This document shows positions 22,709-34,170 of a stretch of DNA of 64,000 nucleotides, piece by piece. The stretch is from NCBI GenBank assembly GCA_002914805.1, contig JXTB01000038.1, positions 288,959-352,958 on the forward strand, read 5' to 3'. Position 1 is the stretch's first letter. Every line of letters begins with the position of its first letter. The notes under the pieces are model-generated. The model saw only the letters and a list, made by a program, of their open reading frames with translations, was not told where the DNA came from and ran no database searches. The position numbers and the translations under genes were made by a program. This DNA comes from Parasponia andersonii (Eukaryota > Streptophyta > Magnoliopsida > Rosales > Cannabaceae).

Positions 22709-25700
22709 CGATAAAATTCGATATTGAAAAGTTTAATGGGAGCAATTTCTTTTTGTGGAAAATGAAGATAAAGACAATCTTGAAAAAAGATAATTGACTA
22801 GCAGTAACTGGGAAAAGACCTACTGAGATTACTGATGATAAAAGGTGGGAGGAGATGGATAGCAATACTATTGCTAACTTACATCTGGCATTAGCAGATA
22901 GAGTCTTGTTGAGCATTAAGGAGAAGAAGTCAGTCAAAGAGATATAGGATACACTGACAAAGTTGTATCAAGCCAAGTCACTTCACAATAAAATTTTCTT
23001 GAATAGAAGGCTTTATACCTTTCGGACGGCGGAATTAACAACGGTGACTGACCACATCAACACCCTCAACACTCTATTCTTATAGCTCAGAACAATGGAG
23101 TATAAAATAGAGGATAATGAACGTGCAGAAATCTTACTTCAGAGTCTACCTGATTTATATGATCAACTCATAATAAATATGACCAGCAATGTTACAACTC
23201 TAGTTTTCAACGATCTTACAGCTGCTGTTCTCGAAGAAGAAAATCGGCGTAAGAATAAGGAAGACAGATTAGCAAGTTCACAGCAAGTAGAGGCTTTGAC
23301 AGTGAGAGGGAGATCAAAAGAACGTAGCCCCAGTGGGAGTTAGAGTCATAGTAGATCAAAGTCAAGAAGTAAGAAGAATGTCAAGTGTCATCACTGTAGC
23401 AAGAAAGGGCCAGTCAAAAGGGAGTGTTGGCAATTCAAGAAGAATGGAGATCCTAGAAGGAAGGCCCCTGAGTCATCAAATGCTCAGGGGAATGTTGCAA
23501 ATACTTCAGATGATGGAGAAATCTTGTATAGTGAAGCAGTAATAATTTCTAAGGACAGACAGTAGCTCACTAATGTTTGATTAGTGAATTCGGGAGCAAC
23601 ATGGTACATGACTTCTCACAGAGAATGGCTTCACACATATGAATCTGTCTCTGGAGGATCTGTATTCATAGGTAACGATCATGCCTTAGAGATCGCTGGG
23701 ATTGGCACTATCAAGATAAAGATTTACTATGGCACTGTTCATACTATTCAAGAGGTGCGACATGTGAAGGGCTTGAAGAAAAATCTTCATGATCTCGTGT
23801 CAAGAATGAGATCATGAAGATTATGAAGGGGGTGCTTATAGTAATGAAGGCAGAGAAAATCGTAGTAAATCTATACATCCTTAAAGGAGATACACTGATG
23901 GAAGCAGAGGCATCAGTTGCTTCAACAAATTCCGGAAAAGAATCAACGATGATGTGGCTTCGTAAGCTTGGCCATATATCGAAACGAGGCTTGAAGATTC
24001 TCTTTGAACGGAGGTTACTTCCTGGTCTCACAAAGGTATCTTTACCTTTTTGTGAGCATTGTGTCACAAGCAAGCAGCATAGATTAAAGTTTAGCACATC
24101 CAGTTCTAGAAGTAAAAAAGTTCTAGACTTGGTTCACTCTGATGTTTGGCAAGCACTGGTAATGTCCCTAGGAGGAGCTAGATACTTTATATTTTTTATT
24201 GATGATCACTCCAGGAAATGTTGGGTGTATCCTATGAAGAGGAAGGCAGACGTGTTTTCAGTCTTTAAAATATTCAAGGCATGGATAGAGCTTGAATCTG
24301 GAGAAAAAATCAAGTATTTAAGGATGGACAATGGAGTAGAATATACAAGTGATGAATTTGATAACTTCTGTCAACAAGAATGTATCAAGAGGCAGTTCAG
24401 AGTGGCGTATACTCCTCAACAAAATAGAGTGGCAGAGCAGATGAACAGAACCTTGTTGGAAAGAACAAGAGCAATGTTGAAAGCTGCAAGTCTACCCAAG
24501 ACATTCTGGGCAGAAGTAGTCAAAACCACCTGTTATGTGATTAATCGATCTTCATCAACAGCGATTGATCTGAAAACATCGATGGAGATGTAGACTGGTA
24601 AGCTAGCTGATTATTCTCGCTTACATATGTTTGGATATTCTGTGTACATGATGTATAATGCACAAGAAATCACAAAATTGGATTCAAAATCCAGAAGGTG
24701 TGTACTCTTGGGATATGCTGATGGAGTGAAGGGATATCGCTTATGGGATCCTACTGCCCATAAAGTTGTCATCAGCAGAGATATAATATTTGCAGAGAAT
24801 AAACTACAAGAGAAGGGAGACGATAGCAGACCAAAAACTACTACAGTTCAGGTAGAAAAGAATACTGAAGATTCAGATTCTTCTGAAATAGCACCAGAGT
24901 ACAAAATAGAAGAACCAGTCGAGGAAGAGGCTTCTGAAATTCGTCGGTCAACTCGTGAGAGAAGAACACCGGCATGGCACTTGGATTATATCACTGAGAG
25001 TAATATTGCATATTGCCTTCTAACAGAAGATGGAGAGCCAACAACTTTCCATAAGGCTACCAAAAGCCCGGATGTATTCCTATAGATGACAGCAATGCAA
25101 GAAGAGATTGAAGCCCTTCACAAGAACAAAACATGGGATCTTGTTTCGCTACCACAAAGAAGGAAGGCTATTGGCAATAAATAGGTCTACAAGATCAAGC
25201 ATGATAGCAATGATCAAGTAGAGCACTATTGTGCGAGATTGGTGGTAAAAGGATATGCTCAGAAAGAAGGTATTGACTTCAATGAGATATTTTCACCTGT
25301 AGTTCGACTAACAATAGTTAGAGTAGTTCTGGCGATGTGTGCTACATTTGACCTACATCTAGAGCAACTAGATGTGAAAACTGCTTTTCTTTATGGAGAA
25401 CTTGAAGAAGAGATTTATATACTCCAACCACATGGTTTTGCTAAAACAGGCAAGGAGAACTTAGTTTGCAGGTTGAACAAATCTTTATACGGTCTCAGGT
25501 GTTGGTATAAGAGACTTGATTCCTTCATCATAAGCCTTGGGTACCATAGACTCAGTTCAGACTACTGTACATACTTCAGGAGGTTTGATGAAGATAGTGA
25601 CTTCATTATCTTATTGTTGTACGTGGATGACATGTTGGTAGATGGCCCCAACAAAGGCAGAATCCAAGAATTGAAGGCACAGTTAGCTAGAGAATTTGAT

Positions 25701-26580
25701 ATGAAGGACTTGGGACCACAAACAAGATTCTAGGGATGCAAATTTACTGAGACAGAGATAACAGAAAGATTTAGCTTTCTTAGAAGAATTATTTGAAGAA
25801 AATCTTACGTCGCTTCAATATGCAAGATTGTAAGTCGATTTCTACCCCACTTCCTGTTAACTTCAAGTTATCCTTTGGGATGTGTCCTAGCAATGAAGTA
25901 GAGAGAATGGAGATGTCTCGAGTACCGTATGTATCAGCAGTGGGAAGCCTAATGTTCACTATGATATGTACAAGACCGGACATTACATAAGCAGTGGGAG
26001 CGGTTAGTCGATATATCACGAATCCTGGTAGAGAGCATTGGAATGCGGTGAAGAGAATTCTGAGATACATTAAAGGAACCTGAGATGCTGCATTATGCTA
26101 CGGAGGATCAAAATTTACTGTCAGAGGATTTGTTGATTCAGATTTTGCGGATGATCTTGACAAATAAAAATCTACTACAGACTATGTGTTTACTCTTGCA
26201 GAAAGAGCTGTAAGCTGGGTTTCGAAATTGCAAACTATTGTGGCTTTATCTACAATAAAAGCAGAATACATGGCAGCAACACAAGTTTGCAAAGAGGCTA
26301 TTTGGATTTAAAGGTTATTGGAGGAGCTCGGGCACAAACAAGAAAAGATTCCTCTATTTTGTGACAGTCAGAGTGCCTTGCACATTGCAAAAAATCCAGC
26401 CTTTCATTCTAGGACAAAGTACATTGGCGTTCAATATCACTTTGTTCGAGAAGTAGTAGAAGATGGAAGTGTAGACATAAAGAAGATTCACACAAAAGAG
26501 AACCTAGCAGATGCTTTAACCAAACCAATCAACACTAACAAGTTCCAATGGTGTAGATCCTTATATGGCCTAGCAGAAAT
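22709..26580 (+). mobile_element. Copia element: gag-pol remains
   Basis: Gag (about 22709-23560) opens with an IKFDIEKFNGSNFFLWKMK-type UBN2 motif. Protease follows near 23585-23800 (NSGATWYMTSH). The pre-integrase and integrase region covers about 23940-24600 (WLRKLGHIS, DLVHSDVW, FFIDDHSRKCWVY, TPQQN). Reverse transcriptase covers about 25230-25800 (QLDVKTAFLYGELEEEIY, LLYVDDML). RNase H lies at about 26090-26560 ([28 protein letters not shown]). The order with integrase before reverse transcriptase is diagnostic of Ty1/copia; motif wording is closest to the Tnt1/Tork group. Fossil, not functional as a whole. Confidence 0.9.
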
Positions 26581-26669
26581 ATAAGCAGTATGAAGAATTG
26601 ACAAGGGAAGAAAAGAAAGATTTATCAAGTGTGAAGACATGATTAAAATCAAGTTTTCAAGTGGGAGAA

Positions 26670-27210
26670 TGTTGAACAAATCAACAATTGCAGCTCACCA
26701 ACCATCCGCAATAAGAACAGTAAAAAAAGACAGCTGTAATAGGAATAGTTAAAAAGGCAGCCGCAATAGCAATAATGAAAAGAGCAGTCGTAATAGCAAT
26801 AGTAAAAGAAGGTGTTCACACCACCTTTCAAGTTCTATAAATACAGAGGACTTCATCACTTGTTTTGCATCCCATTCTAAATTCTCTTCCTTTCTAAGAG
26901 AGAATTCAAGCTTAAGAATTCCTCTTAGTGTCCCACTTATTTTCTCCCAAATTGTTTAGAGAGAGTATTTTCTCCTATTTCAAGAGAAAGAGAGAGGTTC
27001 ATTTGTTCTCTCATTGTATTTAGAGAGAAGTGAGTCGTAATCTCTTTTTCATAGTGAAATTCTTCACAACCTTATCCGTGGACGTAGCCTAAATTGAGTG
27101 AACCACGTTAATTCTTTTGTGTGCTTTTTTTTTTTCTTCATTTTACCCAAATTTTCTCAACTCGTATTTTAGCTGTGTGTTATCGCTTCCGCAAAGCCAA
27201 TCTTCTAACA
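26670..27210 (+). repeat. 3' LTR of the nested copia element
   Basis: Begins TGTTGAACAAATC right after the polypurine tract AAGTGGGAGAA and ends TCTTCTAACA at 27210. Length 541 bp. TATA box CTATAAATA at about 26835. Followed by the right target duplication CAATC. Confidence 0.9.
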
Positions 27211-27600
27211 CAATCAAGGTAACTAAGTAATCAATATGACACGCCCAGTAACTTTTCACCTCAACTGTATTCTCATCAACCCAACAAAGACACAAACCTC
27301 CGCTACGCCCAACACTATCATAACGATCCCATGCAGGAATCCGATCTTTCATTTTATAAAACTCGCTCATCGACCATAAAGATGTGTCTCCACTAATAAA
27401 ACTAAAGATGTCTGTGAGCGCCGAATCAGACCACGAAACTCCTCGAATGCACCGGGGCTGCCCAATTCCCGGGCATTCCATGCTACGATTTTCATGGCGT
27501 CCAGCGAGGTTGCACCGCAAAAGTAGTTAATACTTGTGGTTAGTTCTGAAATTTCTCTTATAAATTCATATATATATATATATATAAAAGGATTGTCACA
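27211..27600 (-). mobile_element. L1-type LINE, 5' part (endonuclease start)
   Basis: The minus-strand ATG at 27495 begins MKIVAWNARELGSPGAFEEF, the usual start of the plant L1 endonuclease, and runs with one shift into SGGLCLCWVDENTVEVKSYW, then crosses the copia insertion. No ORF1 (gag-like) was seen upstream, so the copy is probably 5'-truncated; its 5' end lies near an AT microsatellite at about 27568-27586 and could not be fixed. No target duplication of the LINE was found. Confidence 0.8.
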
Positions 27601-28258
27601 ACTAGGCAACTTAGCAAGATTGGCTATCTGCCTTTAGGATGGATAATGGACTTATTTAACCGGAGGGTCTCCACCTTCATTTACATTGCAATTTCATAAT
27701 ATTATCTAAGTAACGAAAATTGCTTATTCTGATTAAACATTGTTTGAAAAATAAAGGATGGATAATGGATATTTAATCGGAGGGTTATTCTGATTAAACA
27801 TTGTTTGAAAAATAATAAATTCTTCTTCTTCTTCTTTTTACACTATAACTGCCCGCGTTGATTAAAAAAAAAGGGAATGTTCTCTTGAAGTCATTTTGCA
27901 CAAGTCATTCTTGTTCGTTATCAAAATGGGATGCTATATTCGCACCCTTGGTTATCTTTAAGCACCCTATTTATTCACAAAATGACTATACAAGACAATA
28001 TAATAAAAACTCCTAATTTAAATGATAAAACCACCCATTCTCATTTCATTCTTTCTCACTCTTCTAATATCTACGACATCTGTAACCCTCGTAATTTTCT
28101 TTCTGTTTCTTTTGTAGTTGTTCTTTATTCCTTAGTTTCATTTCTGTGTTTTTCTATTCATCATCTTCTCTATTTTTGTTTGGCTTTGTGTATATGTATC
28201 TTCTTGTCGTTTTGGAGTTGCTAAAAATGATTGTTGAAGAAAGAGAGATAAAAAAAAA
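27601..28258. other. Intergenic stretch with a 61-bp partial duplication
   Basis: The segment TTATTCTGATTAAACATTGT and its following bases occur at 27724-27754 and again at 27785-27815, with a related GGATGGATAATGGA block at about 27635 and 27757. A TTC microsatellite lies near 27822. No gene. The poly-A run at 28251 borders the first assembly gap. Confidence 0.6.
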
Positions 28259-28748
28259 NNNNNNNNNNNNNNNNNNNNNNNNNNNNNNNNNNNNNNNNNN
28301 NNNNNNNNNNNNNNNNNNNNNNNNNNNNNNNNNNNNNNNNNNNNNNNNNNNNNNNNNNNNNNNNNNNNNNNNNNNNNNNNNNNNNNNNNNNNNNNNNNNN
28401 NNNNNNNNNNNNNNNNNNNNNNNNNNNNNNNNNNNNNNNNNNNNNNNNNNNNNNNNNNNNNNNNNNNNNNNNNNNNNNNNNNNNNNNNNNNNNNNNNNNN
28501 NNNNNNNNNNNNNNNNNNNNNNNNNNNNNNNNNNNNNNNNNNNNNNNNNNNNNNNNNNNNNNNNNNNNNNNNNNNNNNNNNNNNNNNNNNNNNNNNNNNN
28601 NNNNNNNNNNNNNNNNNNNNNNNNNNNNNNNNNNNNNNNNNNNNNNNNNNNNNNNNNNNNNNNNNNNNNNNNNNNNNNNNNNNNNNNNNNNNNNNNNNNN
28701 NNNNNNNNNNNNNNNNNNNNNNNNNNNNNNNNNNNNNNNNNNNNNNNN
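28259..28748. other. Assembly gap (490 N)
   Basis: Run of unknown bases between a poly-A tract and an AT microsatellite. It lies just downstream of the 3' end of the TOD1-like gene and may cover part of its 3' untranslated region. Confidence 0.98.
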
Positions 28749-28934
28749 ATATATATATATTATATAGGTAAAAAAAAAATCTGATTATGACGCATTATAT
28801 ATAAATATATTATATACAAAAAGAGAAGAAAGCAATGCCCTCCCTGTTTTAATCCCTTTCAGCTTTGTCACTTTTTCTAAATATCTCCTTCTCACATTCT
28901 TACTCTCTTTCTATCTGTGTTTTAAGAGACAAAA

Positions 28935-31900
28935 TCAGACATGAGATTCACCCCACATCTCCAAAAGGTACTTCTGGCACCTGCAGCTATTTCCATACCC
29001 CAAATCAAGATCAGGGCTTGCAATTTTGGTTCTTTTGGTCCAGGACCCCCCAGTGCCGGTACCGGTCCCACTTCCATGCTTTAGGTTATGCCTGTATTCC
29101 ACAGCAATTTGCTCAAACACTTCCACTTCAAACATGTTCACCTTCATTTTTGGCCTCATAAGGTCTCTCACGTATGCAAAAGCCAATTGATCTCTCGGGT
29201 TGAAAGCTTCCAACTCATTGAACAATAGGCATGAGAAAAGGTTGCTCTTCAAGTCATGCTTTCTCAGAATAAGAGCACTATCTGGCACATCTACCAAGTG
29301 TAAACGCACACAATCTGACTTATTTAGTACATAGACACACGGCTTAAAATCTTTTAGACAAGCATTTGACAAGTAAAACGAATATTACTATTGCGATTGG
29401 TACTAAATGGTACTAAATAGTTTAATTCTAAACACAAATTCTTATACAAAATTCATAAAAACTTACACATAATAGGTTTTGACTAGATAAAAAATAATGA
29501 CAATCATCACCACAGTCCACAGAGATTAAACATTTTTCCTTTCCCTAAGTAACATTATCTTTTTCACATGTTAAAAAGTGTCAAACAACACAAAATTAAG
29601 TTAGGTTCCCCCGGGAAAACAAAAGACAGAGACTGAAGAACCGCTTACGTCTGCATGGAAGACCACAAGTCACAATCCCATAAAGTAATATTATTTTAGG
29701 GAGAGCTGACCCGGCTACATTTTTCCAGAACGTTAGTTTATATAAATATTAAATCAATTAACTTTATTAGATCCAGGGTAAAGTGAGCCAAGAAAAATAC
29801 ATCCCCAGCTTCATAGTTCGATTACTTAAAAATTGTCTAAGAAAATCGTGATGCTCCATATATGTAAGGGACCACTCTAACTTGCCTAATTAATACCTTG
29901 GACCATACAGATTAAAGATTTCATTTTCTTTGTACAACGTGACCACTATTTAATTTTAACGGCCTAAACTTGCATCTACCCATTACCATGAAAATTGTGT
30001 AAAAGCAAAAAAAAAATGAAGAAAATAAGATATTCACTATTCTTTATAATTAAAAATTGCTTTTATCTTAAATTTTCAACTTCAATTATTTGACTGTGAA
30101 TTGTGATTAAGTTCTCACAAATGGTGGCATGTTTAGAAGGTCTTCGGGATAAAACTAGTTGAGTCAAAATATAATTTGATCATTAATATAACAGGATAAC
30201 ATCCAAAAAAAAACCCACCAATTTTAACCTTTTTGCAAAAAAAAAAGTTTTGCCAAAAAAAAAAACACTATTTTACTAATATCAAATTAAATTTTCTATT
30301 TTTTTAATATAAAATCTTATCATTTTCACATATATGATTAAAATTATTAGAGTTTAAAACTATTACAAAAATATTTTTATTCTTTAAAATTTTTGATTGA
30401 CATCTACAAAAATAGTCGAAAGATAATCATTTAGGATTTGTAATTTATTAAGAATCTAACTATAACAATTTTTAAGTACTCAAAAATTATTTTTTTTAAT
30501 TCTATTATCTGATTTCAAAAATTAAAATATTTAATTCAACAATTTAAACTATAGGTGTAAATTTAGTAAGGCATAAACATAAATAAAATATTTTATTTGA
30601 TATTAAAGAAAAGGTGCGGGGTTTTCATAGAAGGCTAACAATCATGGGTTTTTATTTTATTTTTTATATTATCCCTTAATATAACTGACCATGCCTCTTA
30701 AGTGGAATCTCATATATAATTCCAAGAAGTGTTTGAGAAAATTCTCAGTGAAGCCAAGTACTACTTAACTATTATTATTATTTTTTAAAGTATGTACTGA
30801 ACTATTATTATCAATTTGAAATGATGAGGTTTTGAAACTTACACCTTAAATGAGCCTCCACTAGGGCGTACACTATGGCTTTCAGTTCCTAAAGTTATTG
30901 CTAACTGTCTAAATAAAGATACTTATAATCATTAACTAAAGCATTTATCATCTCGTGTAGTTTAAGGCACTTCCAATATTGAATTTGTATCACTAGTGGA
31001 TTCATCACAATAGATCTTAGAAAACTCAATTATTTACTTTTACTTGTACCACAAAAGAAGAAAACAACCGAAAATAATAGTATTAAAAGCATCAACAACT
31101 CCTTGAAGGATGAGTGTACCCAACCAAAATATACATATTCAATTTGCTTTATTTATTTCCTTTTCAGATATTATACACCTTTATTTCAAGCATACAACAT
31201 ACACAATCCAATTTTCTACCTTCTCTCCTTCCTATAATAAGTTTAGCATTTTAAAACATTCAGTGCTCTTAAAAATAGGTCCTAACATGATCAAAATATA
31301 CACATAATATAGGGACACCAAATGAGTAGTATTTTTTTAATATTATTATTTTATCTAATTTAAATTCATTCGTATAAAATTAAGTAGAGAAAGAAAGAAC
31401 AATAAATAATATATATTTATTATTATTTTTTAAAATCATTATAATAGTCAGATGATTTAATGACCGAAAAAAAACATATAAATAATTTAAAAAAGAAAAA
31501 CACCTACATATTAAATGTATACATATATATATATATATTTCAATACATCATAAAGTATAATAACAATTTAAATTACCTGAAGGATAGGGAAGCTTACTGG
31601 GGCTCCATGGCTGCAAACCAAGCTCACAATATGTTTCCATTTGTTTCTTCAAACCATCAACATCCCACCATTTCTTCCACCTTGAGGTAGCCATTGCTTC
31701 TTCCATGGTGTGCATATAAAAGGGGTGTTTTGAAATTGCCATATCTACATTCTCTGATACAACAAGTCCATGAATCAAGAGTAACGGATCAACCATTAAT
31801 TGTAACTTGGCATCTACCCAAATACTATATTTCGCATTTGGGAAAAGCCTGTGAACCAAGTACTTAGGTATAACTCCGTTCATAGCTGGATTCTCATACA

Positions 31901-32855
31901 AATCTTTGCTCAAAACTTTGACAATTCTCCATGCACCAATTTTGGTATCAGGGGATTTCTCAGAAACTAATTTGTGATACTCTAGTCCTTTGAGTGTTGT
32001 ATCATCTATAAACATGAAAAAACATATATTTTCAAGTGTTTTGGATCCAAGGCCATTTGGTTGCCTTATTTTATCATGGTCGTTGAAAATCGCCGAAACC
32101 ACAACTACTCCTTTACAATTTTCCATGGCGATTCGATCTAAATCACATTAAAAAAACAAAAAAAACAAAAAACAAAAGAAACATGTCAAATGTATAAATT
32201 ATTCGTTTGAACATTTGTAATTTCGTGAGGGCCACTTTTTTTGGGATCAATTAGCAAATAAATCAGAACGAAACTAACCGGAATCACTAATTGGAAAATC
32301 CTTGAAGAAGCCACAAGGAATTTCTGTCACACTAGTTTCATATTCAAAATGTGAAAACCTCTCCAAGGTACTAAAGTTCCCTCCAAAACTATTGGCCTTC
32401 CCCTGCATATACCTCAAAACCGACGGAGACAACGATGACGAAGAAGAAGAAGCATTACACGAGTCTTGAATCTCCTTCAATACTTTCCAATAATCTGGAA
32501 AGAAGAAATAACCAAAACCCATTAATCAGAATCCATAATTGAGATGACCCAGAAAAAAAAAAAAAAAGAAAAGAAAAAAAAGAAGAAGAAGAAAAATTGG
32601 ATGGGTACCTGAGAAGAAGACTGGGGAAGAACAAGTGGAACGGACGGTTGAGGTTGCGTACTTGTGTTCTCCATAAGAAGAAGGGTAGGTGAAGAGAGGG
32701 GTTTGGAGTGGTTCGAAGGGTGAGGTTCTGAAGAGGCATTTGGTTTTGGAAAGAGAGGTGTAGAGAGCTAAGAAGAGAGAGGTTGAGAGGTAGAGCAGAG
32801 AGAAACAGAGGAGTTTTGATTGGAAGAACAGGGGCGTGGACGTTACTTTCCCCAT
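28935..32855 (-). CDS. TOD1: TOD1/MUCI70 (DUF616) family protein, four exons
   Basis: Exons on the minus strand: 32855-32609, 32494-32279, 32137-31577, 29290-28935; total 1380 bases, 459 residues, close to the ~460 of Arabidopsis TOD1. All junctions are GT-AG. The start used is the ATG at 32855; the frame is also open just upstream but without ATG. Residues about 12-35 form a signal anchor (LLCFSLLYLSTSLFLALYTS), suggesting a type II Golgi or endomembrane protein. The DUF616 core begins near residue 150, with VVVVSAIFNDHDKIRQP, SIWVDAKLQLMVDPLLLIH (about 260), AISKHPFYMHTMEEAMA, SNLFSCLLFNELEAFNPRDQ and FEVEVFEQIAVEYRHN. TOD1 was reported as an alkaline ceramidase controlling turgor in pollen tubes and guard cells; the wider family is also listed as probable glycosyltransferases (MUCI70), so the activity is unsettled. 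A short GTGTGTGG repeat precedes the C-terminal tail. Confidence 0.9.
31320..31545. repeat. Possible AT-microsatellite-associated MITE, copy A (in TOD1 intron 3)
   Basis: AT-rich block whose right end (AAAACACCTACATATTAAAT, then an AT run at 31524-31539) resembles the right ends near 39710 and 51530. Its left end (GGACACCAAATGAGTAGTAT) is a weak inverted match. Old and degraded. Confidence 0.45.
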
Positions 32856-33889
32856 GAACCTCAATTTGTTGATTTAGTTTCGTTTGGTTTAATTAATATC
32901 ATTACTTGAATATTCCGTTCCCAAAAAAAAAAAAATCATTTCTTCATATGTAGTTACTAATTTTCCATATTTGTATCATTGAAAAATTGACATAACGTCA
33001 CTTCGAGGAACTCAAATGTAACAAATTCATTTCCTGTATTTTATTTTTGAAGTGAAATAAAGAATGGTTGCGGTAAATTTGGTCCGATTCTAATATTAAA
33101 GTTCAATGTTCCCATTATTCTTTCTTTTTGACCAAATAAAAGATGAATAAATAAAGAGTGATTTTTTCTTGGGATGAAGCTCAAGATTATCTTTACCATT
33201 TTTTAACTATGAGAAACCAAAAATATAAAAATTCCACCAAAATAATGCCATTTTTGTTTTTGCTAGAATACCAAGTAAATCCTTAACATTGCTCTTAGGT
33301 CTTATCTTTAATGTTCCCAAAAAAATAAAGAAGGGTCCTATTTTTATTGCTGTGAAGCTCTATTTTTTATATTTGATTTTTGTTAAAGAAGAATAAAGCT
33401 AGAATCTCCGGCCTTCTTTTTCGTTTTTTCCTTTTGTGTTTACTAGCTTTTCTCGTTGCTGCCAGCGGCGTGTAGCGAAATCCGTGATACTAGTTGGACG
33501 TCCAACTAACCGTATCTTTTAAGATTATGTTTTGGATACCAATTTAACATGACAACATTATACGATTAATATAATGGCATTGCAATTAGCAACTTCAGGT
33601 TTAATACTTATATTAATAAATAAATAAATAGCCTACGACTTGAATATTAAACTAGATTATTATGCTAGGGAGGATATAAAATTAGATAATAACAGCTCAT
33701 TGGATGGAACAAATGAGATACGTTCCACGATAATATACAACGTACATGAGTCCATGTATTCATGACGAGGGCATCCATTTCTTTTCTCTCTCGTGAAAAA
33801 TAATAAACATGTAGAAGTCCACCACCTATGGCTACGGGATAATAAATGCGCCGGTTTGGAATGCACGACAAGCTTCTTTAATTTCATTT
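32856..33889. other. Upstream flank of the TOD1-like gene
   Basis: Non-coding, AT-rich. Presumed promoter of the TOD1-like gene lies in the first few hundred bases, but no clear TATA box was assigned. A short TAAATAAATAAATA run is present near 33615. Confidence 0.4.
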
Positions 33890-34170
33890 TTTAAAAATTA
33901 TTTTTAAAAAAACAAATCAACAATGAACAACAACACACAAACAGGAGCAAGGAACATTTAGCGCAAAAAAGGAAAAAATCAATTAAAAAAGAGAACCAAA
34001 TAAACGCTGATCACACTAATCCAAAGTAGCAATCATCCTTAATATAAACGAGCTAATTCATGAGCAACATCATTTGTAGAGTGAGGCGACCAATTAAAAC
34101 AGATTGACCAAAAAACATTGACGAAAGAGGTTCTAATTAATATCCAAAACTACCGCTAATAACAACAATA
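33890..34170 (-). mobile_element. LINE 3' fragment (RNase H tail)
   Basis: The minus strand around 34160-34040 reads NWSPHSTNDVAHELARL, the usual end of the RNase H-like domain of plant L1 elements, followed by AT-rich 3' sequence toward 33890. Only this tail is present; it is a separate, heavily truncated copy from the LINE at 18.3-27.6 kb. Confidence 0.5.

Larger units (their letters stand above)
22096..27210 (+). mobile_element. Ty1/copia element (Tnt1/Tork-like) nested in the LINE
   Basis: LTRs at both ends, a tRNA-Met primer site, gag, protease, integrase, reverse transcriptase and RNase H in copia order. The element is a fossil with roughly ten to fifteen breaks. Over the ~475 bp shared by the two LTRs I count about 35 differences by eye (7-8%), which at commonly used plant rates suggests a few million years since insertion. 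It inserted into the minus-strand LINE after that element was already in place. Confidence 0.93.

Noticed and set aside
28146-28784. Long plus-strand open frame across the first gap
   Set aside because: Most of it is unknown bases; the real bases at the ends are low-complexity and give no recognisable protein.
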